Assembly: GCA_036338025.1 (NCBI GenBank)
Contig: JAYZDB010000124.1
Coordinates: 1 to 7,441, forward strand
DNA: 7,441 bases
DNA from: JAYZDB01 sp036338025
GTDB taxonomy: Bacteria; Planctomycetota; UBA1135; UBA2386
Reading direction: 5' to 3'
The notes under the pieces were generated by a model. The model worked only from the letters and a program-made list of their open reading frames with translations. It was not told the origin of the DNA and did not search any database. Below, in pieces: positions 1-6,282 of the stretch. The position numbers and the translations under genes were made by a program. Within the stretch, counting starts at the first letter, position 1; every line of letters starts with the position of its first letter.

Positions 1-1
1 A

Positions 2-994
2 AACTGCATCGCTGGGCGGCATGCGATGATCGACTTCTGTAAGACACACGGCATCCGTCATGAAATCTGCGGCAAGGTCCTCGTCGCGACCGAGAGCGCG
101 GAACTACCCCGGCTTAAGGAACTGCATCAGCGCGCACAAGCCAACGGAGTCGATTGCGAGTTGATCGACAGCGCCAGGCTCCATGAAATCGAACCGCACG
201 TCACCGGATTGCGAGCCCTGTGGGTTCCGGGCGCTGGAATTGCTGACTTCGGCGCAGTAGCGACGAGGCTGGCTACCCTGATCCAAGAAGGCGGCGGCCA
301 GATCCACGTCAACGCCCGGGTCCATGGCATGCGGGAAGAAACCGACAGAGTTACCATCGTCACCAGCGCAGGAGAATTCCAGGCCACCCGCGCGATCAAT
401 TGCGCGGGATTGCATTCTGACCGGGTAGCCAAACTCAGCGGCATGAAACCGACAGCGCGAATCGTGCCGTTTCGGGGTGAGTATCACCGATTCAAGGCAA
501 CGAGTCCGAGGCTCTGCAACAACCTCATCTATCCGGTGCCGAACCCGGCCCTACCTTTCCTGGGCGTACACTTGACACGAATGGTCGACGGCACAATCGA
601 AGTCGGTCCCAATGCAGTGCTCGCCTTCGCCCGTGAAGGCTATAAGAAAACTGACCTCAACATCTCCGACTTGTTCGGCACACTCACCTACCCGGGGTTC
701 CTCCGGCTCGCGATGAGCCATTGGCGAACCGGCGTCGGCGAAGTTTGGCGTTCGCTCAGCAGGCGGGCTTTCGTTCGCGCCTTGCAGCGATTGGTTCCGG
801 ACCTCCGTGCCGACTACCTCGAACCAGCGCCTGCCGGCGTCCGGGCCCAGGCGGTAGGCGCCGATGGTAGCCTGGTCGACGACTTCTTGATCGAAGAGTC
901 GAACAGGGTCCTGCACGTGTGTAACGCACCATCGCCGGGCGCCACGGCCGCTCTCAACATCGGGGCGAACCTGGCGGAGATCTTCGATCCCTAG
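2..994 (+). CDS. lhgO: L-2-hydroxyglutarate oxidase, 5'-truncated by window edge
   Basis: FAD-dependent oxidoreductase of the DAO family that oxidises L-2-hydroxyglutarate to 2-oxoglutarate, a metabolite-repair step; the E. coli enzyme passes electrons to the membrane quinone pool. The frame is open to the left edge: eight residues (NCIAGRHA) precede the ATG at 26, so that ATG is internal. About 330 residues are visible; with a family length near 400-420, roughly 80-90 N-terminal residues, including the GxGxxG FAD-binding loop, lie outside. Family landmarks seen: CGKVLVAT near the left end, GAGIADFGAV in the middle, the VPFRGEY segment, YPVPNPALPFLGVHLTRM, GPNAVLAFAREGY, then AGVRAQAVGADGSLVDDF and the C-terminal NAPSPGATAALNIG, typical of the FAD-contacting end. 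The stop is TAG at 992-994. No sequence evidence ties it to the benzoate genes. A related glycerol-3-phosphate dehydrogenase-like oxidase is the alternative, but the GVRAQ/NAPSP motifs favour LhgO strongly. Confidence 0.9.
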   Translation, partial: NCIAGRHAMIDFCKTHGIRHEICGKVLVATESAELPRLKELHQRAQANGVDCELIDSARLHEIEPHVTGLRALWVPGAGIADFGAVATRLATLIQEGGGQIHVNARVHGMREETDRVTIVTSAGEFQATRAINCAGLHSDRVAKLSGMKPTARIVPFRGEYHRFKATSPRLCNNLIYPVPNPALPFLGVHLTRMVDGTIEVGPNAVLAFAREGYKKTDLNISDLFGTLTYPGFLRLAMSHWRTGVGEVWRSLSRRAFVRALQRLVPDLRADYLEPAPAGVRAQAVGADGSLVDDFLIEESNRVLHVCNAPSPGATAALNIGANLAEIFDP

Positions 995-1050
995 CTTATC
1001 CCCACCGCGACGGTACACCGATTGCGACCCCAAGATGCCCAAAGCCAGGG

Positions 1051-1056
1051 TAGAAT
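1051..1056 (+). promoter_or_regulatory. Possible -10 box of the 879-residue protein gene
   Basis: TAGAAT matches five of six bases of the TATAAT consensus and would start transcription about 20 bases before the ATG at 1081. No acceptable -35 hexamer lies 16-18 bases upstream (TTGCGA at 1022-1027 is 23 bases away), so this is a weak prediction. The rest of the 86-base gap (995-1080) shows nothing recognisable. Confidence 0.25.
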
Positions 1057-1080
1057 GGCCCGCACCACTGCAGACTTCGG

Positions 1081-3720
1081 ATGAAGAAACTCACGCTACC
1101 CCTGCTCCTCAGCTTGATCGCAGTCCTCGCGTGCGTCTACTTGACCTGGTTTGCCACTGATCCGCACCCAACAACGGATCCAGGAGCCCCACCCAGCTCG
1201 ACCAACCCGCTGGATCCGAGTGAACTCCCTGGCAGAGGAGACCCAGGCCGAGACGGCAATTCCCGCGCCGATGTGGATGACCCCGCGAATCGGGAATCCA
1301 AACGTCAACCCGCGGACCTCCGAACTGTGTCCGTCACCGGCCGCTGTCTCGACAAGCAAACCCTAACTCCGATCGTAGGTTGCGCAGTCGAGATCATTTC
1401 CCGACCTGAGGGGCTGAGGCGGAGCGACCCTCCGGTGGAAACAAGCCGCGCCCAGGGCACGACCAAGAATGATGGTCGATTCTCGATCCGAATTCGCACT
1501 TCGGTGCATGACCAGCTCGAGTTGCACACCCGGTCTCGCGGCTATGCAGACATGCAAGGTCCGGTAAGCGGAAACGATGACAGGCGTTCCGCTGGCGACA
1601 TCATGATGCCGGAGGGCGCATTTCTAGTCGGCCACGTCGAAGATGAGACTGGCGCCCCGCAACCCGAGATCTCCTTACGCCTGTTTCGAAACACACCAGA
1701 ACGGCAAACAGGGATCCGCCCAACAACCTGGTTCAAACTCACGAGTGATGCGACCGGGTCCCTCACGTCGGATCTGCGCCTCGCTTGCCAAGGCTGGCGT
1801 CTGAGTCCTGCTGATGATGGTGTACGGATCGTGAAGCCAGCGGCGAATTTCGAGGTAACCGGCGGGTCGGCAACCCAATACCTGACCGTAGTGGTCAGGA
1901 TGCCGGACCCCAAGGCGATGATCCGGGGCCACATCGTCGACGAGGATGACAAACCGGTCGCGCGCGCAATCATTCATGCAATGGACAAGGACAGGTGGCC
2001 GGTCGGCTTCGGCTATTCGAAGCCGGACGGCAGATTCACCGTACGTTGCCGCAAAGACCCGTCCGGTCCGGTCCACCTGACAGTCCCCCACGCCAAGGGC
2101 TACGAAAAACTGCTGTCCAAAGTGCCTTTCGACTGGGGCACCGACAACGTGAAGTTGGTCATGGAGCGTGCCGGTGGTGTACGCATCATTGTAGTCGAGG
2201 CCGTCGACGGACGCCCGGTGGAACACTTCCAGGTCATCTGGTACCAGGCCTACAAGCCTGGGGCGGGCGCTCCTCAGCAGGGTCATCAGCCAGCTCTACA
2301 CCACCCCAAAGGCGAAGCGACGATCGAGGGGATCCCACGCGGCCCCGCACGGCTCATAGTCATCCCCACGGATGAGGGACTGGTGCCGAACGATCCGATC
2401 GAGTTCGTGAAGTCGACTGACTCCCCCGATATCCGGGTCACCCTCGCCGCTCGCGTCGGTCTCGAGGTCCGAGTGACGGACACTGGCGGACGTCCGATCG
2501 CCGGCACCGTGCTCGAATTGTTGCAACCGGGTGATGGCAGTACTGTCACGGCTTCGACGAACGTATTCGACCACGAAAAATCAGCTCAGCTGGCTTTTAG
2601 AATCCGGGACAGGGTCTTGCGCTTAGATCGAACCCAAACCGATGAGCAGGGAATCGGGGTACTGGGATGGCAACCCTCCCAGAATCGACTTGCAGTTCGA
2701 GTGCTTGGACCAGGTCATGTCCCGGTGATTCGCGACGGTGTGTTTTTGGCCAAAGACAAACAACGACTCGAAATCACCGTCCAGGCCGGTGCAAAATTAC
2801 TCGGTCAGCTCCAGCCTCTCGATGTCATCAAACAGCTGGGTTCGGGCGCGGGAAATTCGCGATGGCCGGGATTCGGCCCGCGGATAACCCTCGAGTTCGT
2901 TGGCAAATCCCCCACGAGCAGCCCGGCGGCCAAGGTCTCGGCAGTGCGACCTGACGGGAGCTTTGAGTTCGATGGGCTCATGCCCGGCATCTGGGAGATT
3001 CAGTTTTCCGCGGTGCGTTTCATCAACGGACGCAGTTCCAACGCCGGACAGAAACTCCTGGGACGGATCGACCTCAGCAACGGCGGCACCCGACGAGCGA
3101 CCTACGACATCAGCGATCTCCGCCCGGCCAGCGTACGCGGTCGGGTAATCCTGAACAGCGTGGTTGCAACCCAAACAGACATCCAACTCGCCCACGTCCA
3201 GGAAGCGTGGTTGGGCCGGCAGGCTGGCGGTGGCCAGGCGCTCCGCACCGACGACAACGGGAACTTCCGTGCCGAGGGTGTCAGCCCGGGGAAATACGTG
3301 GTGTCCGTCGACGCCCCAGGCGATGGACCGCGACGACCGAGACTGACCAGCACCACGATGGTCTCCGTGCCACCCGGCGCAAACATCTCGCAAGACTTCT
3401 ACATCCAGGCCGGCAGTCTTCGGGTACGCCTCCTGAATTCAGGCGGAACTCCTGCCGCCAAGCGAAACTTCCAGGTCACCAGCCAGACCACCCACCAGAT
3501 CATCCATGCCCGATCCGACGCCGATGGGATACTCGCCATCAAGCAGATCTCAGTTGGAACCTACGCCATCAAGACGCTAGCGAAAAATCCAAGCGTCGAA
3601 ACAGGCCCCACCAACCCCTTTGGCATCACTCGGCGCGGCCGCTTCATCGAGATCGGGAAAGTCACAGTGACTGCTGGTAGCGACTCCACCACGGTACAGC
3701 TGACCTTGCCGGCCAAATAG
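1081..3720 (+). CDS. Anchored multi-domain protein with carboxypeptidase-regulatory-like repeats
   Basis: Function unknown; 879 residues. The N-terminus has K2K3, then a hydrophobic stretch (about 4-24). VLAC with Cys18 satisfies a loose lipobox, so it may be a lipoprotein, but hydrophobicity continues past the Cys (VYLTWF), which fits an uncleaved membrane anchor equally well. Residues about 26-80 are a Pro/Ser/Asp-rich linker. After it come segments resembling the CarboxypepD_reg/CNA-B-like beta-sandwich (a xGxVxDxxGxPixxAxV strand, then xDxxGxFxxxxxxxGxYxxxV): starts near residues 84, 181, 281, 459, 573, 684 and 777. Closing DG-containing motifs include KPDGRF (about 315-319), RPDGSF (623-628), TDDNGNF (723-729, followed by VSPGKYVVSV) and SDADG (812-816, followed by ISVGTYAIKT). 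Such domains are usually extracytoplasmic and bind protein or carbohydrate; no peptidase or other catalytic motif was seen. No Shine-Dalgarno sequence precedes the ATG, but hydrophobic-anchor placement supports this start. Likely monocistronic; it converges on the regulator gene. Confidence 0.8.
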   Translation: MKKLTLPLLLSLIAVLACVYLTWFATDPHPTTDPGAPPSSTNPLDPSELPGRGDPGRDGNSRADVDDPANRESKRQPADLRTVSVTGRCLDKQTLTPIVGCAVEIISRPEGLRRSDPPVETSRAQGTTKNDGRFSIRIRTSVHDQLELHTRSRGYADMQGPVSGNDDRRSAGDIMMPEGAFLVGHVEDETGAPQPEISLRLFRNTPERQTGIRPTTWFKLTSDATGSLTSDLRLACQGWRLSPADDGVRIVKPAANFEVTGGSATQYLTVVVRMPDPKAMIRGHIVDEDDKPVARAIIHAMDKDRWPVGFGYSKPDGRFTVRCRKDPSGPVHLTVPHAKGYEKLLSKVPFDWGTDNVKLVMERAGGVRIIVVEAVDGRPVEHFQVIWYQAYKPGAGAPQQGHQPALHHPKGEATIEGIPRGPARLIVIPTDEGLVPNDPIEFVKSTDSPDIRVTLAARVGLEVRVTDTGGRPIAGTVLELLQPGDGSTVTASTNVFDHEKSAQLAFRIRDRVLRLDRTQTDEQGIGVLGWQPSQNRLAVRVLGPGHVPVIRDGVFLAKDKQRLEITVQAGAKLLGQLQPLDVIKQLGSGAGNSRWPGFGPRITLEFVGKSPTSSPAAKVSAVRPDGSFEFDGLMPGIWEIQFSAVRFINGRSSNAGQKLLGRIDLSNGGTRRATYDISDLRPASVRGRVILNSVVATQTDIQLAHVQEAWLGRQAGGGQALRTDDNGNFRAEGVSPGKYVVSVDAPGDGPRRPRLTSTTMVSVPPGANISQDFYIQAGSLRVRLLNSGGTPAAKRNFQVTSQTTHQIIHARSDADGILAIKQISVGTYAIKTLAKNPSVETGPTNPFGITRRGRFIEIGKVTVTAGSDSTTVQLTLPAK

Positions 3721-3760
3721 CGCATCCACCGCCCGAGCAGTTCCTGCGGTCAGGCCAAGG

Positions 3761-4528
3761 TCACGTAGACGAATCCGCAAATCGACTTGCAACTTGTACG
3801 CAGACCTCCTCGAACGGAGTCGCTGAGGTATCAACCGTGAACTGCGCCTGCTCATACAGACGCTCGCGCTCCTGCAAAATCGCACAGAGGTGCACGAACG
3901 CCTCATCGTTGCCTTGCATTGGGCGGGTATCGCCCTGTGCCACCACCCGCTCCCAGTGGTCTTCGGGTGCGGCTCGCAACCACACGGTATCGGTGTTCGC
4001 CTGCAGTAGATCATAGGTACGCGGTTCGGTGACCAGGCCACCACCCGTCGACAGCACGACCGGTTCGGCGCGTTCCAATACCGTCTCCAGCGCCTGCCGC
4101 TCGAGCCGTCGGTAATAGGCTTGCCCGTGCAACTCGAAGAGCTCCGCCAGGCGCATGCCCGCCTGCTCCTCGACCACGACATCAAGTTCGACAAAGGGCC
4201 ATTGCAGGCGCTCCGCCAGGGCCGAGCCAACCGAACTCTTGCCAGCACCCCGCAAACCCAAGAGGGCGATGGTCCGCGCGCCGGAACCCGACGACGGCAA
4301 CCGCATCGGAGCCGATTGCAACAAGGCAGCAGGGGTCGTGCCCAAGCTCGTTGACAGGTCATAGATGCGCCCTAGGGAAGGATTTCCGCGACCGTTCTCG
4401 ATGTCGGCGAGGAACCTCTCCGACACCCCGCTGTGTCGTGCAAGTTCCCGACGTGACCACGAACGGGCCTTGCGCAGGCTGTAGACCTGTCGACCGAGGG
4501 ACCGCAAGAACTCTGACTTGGAATCCAT
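3761..4528 (-). CDS. boxR: BoxR/BzdR-family regulator of benzoate degradation (HTH plus shikimate-kinase-like domain)
   Basis: A 255-residue transcriptional regulator, probably a repressor of the divergent box genes that is released by benzoyl-CoA, as known for BzdR and BoxR of Azoarcus. Residues about 8-68 form an Xre-type helix-turn-helix (RRELARHSGVSERFLADIE, then GRGNPSLGRIYDLSTSLG). A short linker (about 72-84) leads to a shikimate-kinase-like domain (85-250): Walker A GLRGAGKS (91-98), ELD with D116, GQAYYRRLE around R140, STGGG (160-164), RPM at 202-204 in the lid, and ERERLYEQA (220-228). Thus the nucleotide and ligand pockets look largely retained. The start ATG (4528-4526) is the only sensible one: an in-frame TAA (minus strand, 4540-4538) lies just upstream and no Shine-Dalgarno is present. 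A true shikimate kinase AroK is the alternative for the C-terminal part alone, but the HTH fusion and adjacent boxCB make the regulator assignment firm. Confidence 0.92.
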   Translation of the reverse strand: MDSKSEFLRSLGRQVYSLRKARSWSRRELARHSGVSERFLADIENGRGNPSLGRIYDLSTSLGTTPAALLQSAPMRLPSSGSGARTIALLGLRGAGKSSVGSALAERLQWPFVELDVVVEEQAGMRLAELFELHGQAYYRRLERQALETVLERAEPVVLSTGGGLVTEPRTYDLLQANTDTVWLRAAPEDHWERVVAQGDTRPMQGNDEAFVHLCAILQERERLYEQAQFTVDTSATPFEEVCVQVASRFADSST

Positions 4529-4533
4529 ATATA

Positions 4534-4547
4534 TGCATTATTATGCC
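4534..4547. promoter_or_regulatory. Candidate operator 1 for the BoxR-like regulator (TGCA-N6-TGCC)
   Basis: The site reads TGCA, six A/T bases, TGCC. Within it GCATTATTATGC (4535-4546) is an imperfect palindrome, 10 of 12 symmetric positions. From memory, BzdR and BoxR of Azoarcus bind TGCA-N6-TGCA-type sites, which this nearly matches. It overlaps the regulator's predicted -10 box and ends six bases before the regulator start codon, so binding would block the regulator's own transcription. Assignment of the binding protein is inference. Confidence 0.45.
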
Positions 4548-4566
4548 TATTTTTGGCAGATGTCAA
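4537..4566 (-). promoter_or_regulatory. Predicted promoter of the boxR-like regulator gene
   Basis: On the minus strand a perfect TTGACA (4566-4561) is followed after 18 bases by AATAAT (4542-4537), five of six matches to the -10 consensus. Transcription would begin around 4531-4529, at or within a few bases of the ATG at 4528, implying a leaderless mRNA. The -10 box lies inside the TGCA-N6-TGCC operator candidate, consistent with autorepression. Confidence 0.5.
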
Positions 4567-4579
4567 GCAATAATAGGCT
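4566..4579. promoter_or_regulatory. Candidate operator 2, weaker copy of operator 1
   Basis: AGCA, six A/T bases, GGCT. The core GCAATAATAGGC (4567-4578) agrees with the operator 1 core at 9 of 12 positions in direct orientation, and the two centres are 32 bases apart, about three helical turns, which would put two dimers on the same DNA face. It lies just upstream of the possible boxC promoter elements. Weak by itself; supported mainly by spacing and position. Confidence 0.3.
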
Positions 4580-4580
4580 C

Positions 4581-4617
4581 TATACTGCTTGTCATGGCCC
4601 AGTCTCCTGGCTAGAAC
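4581..4617 (+). promoter_or_regulatory. Candidate boxC promoter elements
   Basis: Two alternatives are visible. TTGTCA (4589-4594, five of six to the -35 consensus) is followed after 17 bases by TAGAAC (4612-4617, four of six), giving a start near 4624 and a leader of about 30 bases. TATACT (4581-4586, five of six to the -10 consensus) is a better -10, but its only good -35 partner, TTGGCA at 4553-4558, is 22 bases away. The choice cannot be made from sequence alone. Confidence 0.35.
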
Positions 4618-4653
4618 ATCCAGGCATCTCGGCGTTCCAACCCGCGCGCGACC

Positions 4654-6282
4654 ATGATCCAGTTCCACACCTCCCCCGATCACTACAAGCACTGGCAGCT
4701 CACGTTCGATGGCGACATCGCCCGGCTCGACATGAACGTGCAGGACGAGTTTCCCTTCAAGGAGGGCTATGAACTCAAACTGAACTCCTACGACCTCGGT
4801 GTCGACATCGAACTCGCGGACGCAGTCCAGCGCATCCGCTTCGAACACCCGGAAGTCAAGGTCGTGCAAATAGGCAGCGCGGTTGAGCGCGTGTTCTGCG
4901 CCGGCGCCAACATCCCGATGCTCGGTGCCTCCACCCACTCCTTCAAAGTCAACTTCTGCAAGTTCACCAACGAGACACGCCTCTCGATCGAGGACACCAG
5001 TCGACACTCTGGCGTGAAGTTCGTGGCGGCACTCAACGGCCCCTGCGCTGGTGGAGGCTACGAACTCGCACTGGCGTGCGACGAGATCTACCTGATCAAC
5101 GATGGCAACAGCGCCGTCTCTCTCCCCGAGGTTCCGCTGCTCGGCGTGCTGCCTGGTACCGGTGGACTAACCCGCGTTGTCGACAAGCGCATGGTGCGTC
5201 GCGACCGCGCAGACATTTTCTCAAGCCTCGAAGAGGGCTTCAAAGGCAAGAAGGCCAAGGCGTGGAATCTAGTCGACGACACCTTCCCGACCAGTAAGTT
5301 CGAGGAGAAGGTCACGGAACGATGCAAGGAACTAGCGGCCAGTCTGCCGACCAAGGCTGAGCAAGGAATCGCCCTGGGGCCTGTCACTGCAGAGGTCGAA
5401 GGCAACACCTGGAAGTACAAGCACGTCACGGTCGAGTGCGACCCCACGAAACGCGTCGCGACCCTGACACTAGAGGCCCCCACCACCGCGCAACCAGCCT
5501 CTGCCGAAGACTATCTCGCCGCCGGCGATGGCAGCTGGGCGATGACGTGTTTCCGTGAGTTGGACGATGCTCTGCTCCACCTGCGCTTCGAGCAGGAGGA
5601 GGTCGGCTTGATCGTCCTGAACACCCGCGGCGACATGGATGCCATCCTCGAGGTCGAGAAGACCCTGGCAGCCAACAAGGACCACTGGTTCGTCAATGAA
5701 GTCATCGCGCAGATCGCACGGGTGATGCGCCGCTACGAACTGTCCGCTCGCAGCCTGTTCGCACTGGCCGATGCTGGTAGCTGCTTCGGCGGCCTGTTTC
5801 TCGAACTCGCCCTGGCCAGCGACCGGGTCTACATGCTCGATGATCCCGACAATCCGGTCGAGATGGCGATCGGAGCGCTCTCGGACGGCTACCTGACGAT
5901 GTCCAACGGTTTGACCCGGCTGCAAAGCCGCTTCCTGGCCAATCCCGAACACGCCGCAAAGTTGGCCAAGGAAATGCCGCGAGTCGAGGCGCCAGACGCT
6001 GAGGAACTCGGGCTGGTGACGGTACTCGGCGATGAGTTTGACTTCGAGGACGACACCCGCATCGCAATCGAGGAACGGGCATCGCTATCCCCAGATGCGT
6101 TGACGGGCATGGAGGCCTCGCTGCGTTTCGCCGGTCCCGAGACCTGCGACTCCAAGATCTTCGGCCGACTGAGCGCCTGGCAGAACTGGATCTTCATCCG
6201 GCCCAATGCCACAGGTCCAGAGGGCGCCCTCACCCGCTACGGCCAACCCGAACAAGCCAATTTCGACTGGAGACGAACATGA
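4654..6282 (+). CDS. boxC: 2,3-epoxybenzoyl-CoA dihydrolase (benzoyl-CoA-dihydrodiol lyase)
   Basis: Cytoplasmic crotonase-superfamily enzyme that opens the ring of 2,3-epoxybenzoyl-CoA with two waters, giving 3,4-didehydroadipyl-CoA semialdehyde and formate. It has 542 residues, close to the usual length near 550. The N-terminus (HYKHWQLTFDGDIARLDMNV, then GYELKLNSYDLGVDIELADA) is characteristic of BoxC. The first oxyanion-loop segment is VFCAGANIPML (80-90); the second is NGPCAGGGYELALACDE (128-144). E137 and E159 (SLPEV) fall where the two catalytic glutamates of enoyl-CoA hydratase sit. The second half repeats the fold in degenerate form: CFGGLFLELALASDRVYML (377-395) echoes the first-half loop. 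No Shine-Dalgarno precedes the ATG; the start is chosen because family similarity begins within about ten residues of it. It overlaps boxB by four bases and is divergent from the regulator gene. Confident. Confidence 0.96.
   Translation: MIQFHTSPDHYKHWQLTFDGDIARLDMNVQDEFPFKEGYELKLNSYDLGVDIELADAVQRIRFEHPEVKVVQIGSAVERVFCAGANIPMLGASTHSFKVNFCKFTNETRLSIEDTSRHSGVKFVAALNGPCAGGGYELALACDEIYLINDGNSAVSLPEVPLLGVLPGTGGLTRVVDKRMVRRDRADIFSSLEEGFKGKKAKAWNLVDDTFPTSKFEEKVTERCKELAASLPTKAEQGIALGPVTAEVEGNTWKYKHVTVECDPTKRVATLTLEAPTTAQPASAEDYLAAGDGSWAMTCFRELDDALLHLRFEQEEVGLIVLNTRGDMDAILEVEKTLAANKDHWFVNEVIAQIARVMRRYELSARSLFALADAGSCFGGLFLELALASDRVYMLDDPDNPVEMAIGALSDGYLTMSNGLTRLQSRFLANPEHAAKLAKEMPRVEAPDAEELGLVTVLGDEFDFEDDTRIAIEERASLSPDALTGMEASLRFAGPETCDSKIFGRLSAWQNWIFIRPNATGPEGALTRYGQPEQANFDWRRT
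6269..6272 (+). promoter_or_regulatory. Ribosome binding site of boxB
   Basis: GGAG inside the end of boxC, six bases before the boxB ATG at 6279. It supports that start and, with the ATGA overlap, suggests translational coupling. It is the only clear Shine-Dalgarno sequence ahead of any start codon in the window. Confidence 0.55.

Noticed and set aside
26..28. ATG at 26 as the true start of the lhgO frame
   Set aside because: The reading frame is open to the window edge with family-like residues before it, and the FAD-binding N-terminus would be missing; it is an internal Met of a truncated gene.
1004..1014. Small hairpin ACCG-CGA-CGGT after lhgO
   Set aside because: Only a 4-base stem with no following T run, so it is not a credible intrinsic terminator.
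551..1042. Minus-strand open frame of 163 codons antisense to lhgO
   Set aside because: lhgO motifs are continuous across this region on the plus strand; the antisense product has no recognisable domain.
1675..2286. Minus-strand open frame of 203 codons inside the anchored-protein gene
   Set aside because: Fully antisense to a coherent repeat-domain protein; composition looks like a high-G+C shadow frame and there is no recognisable motif.
3731..3751. Possible hairpin between the convergent gene ends (CCGAGCAG...CTGCGG)
   Set aside because: The stem is short and bulged and lacks a T tract on either strand; not supported as a bidirectional terminator.
3577..4362. Minus-strand open frame of 261 codons overlapping the regulator gene
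   Set aside because: Its product is Arg/Cys/Ser-rich with no domain logic, and it overlaps most of the regulator in another frame of the same strand, where the HTH and kinase motifs are unmistakable.
4372..5007. Minus-strand open frame of 211 codons spanning the box intergenic region
   Set aside because: It runs antisense to boxC and then out of frame through the regulator's N-terminus; both of those genes are firmly supported.
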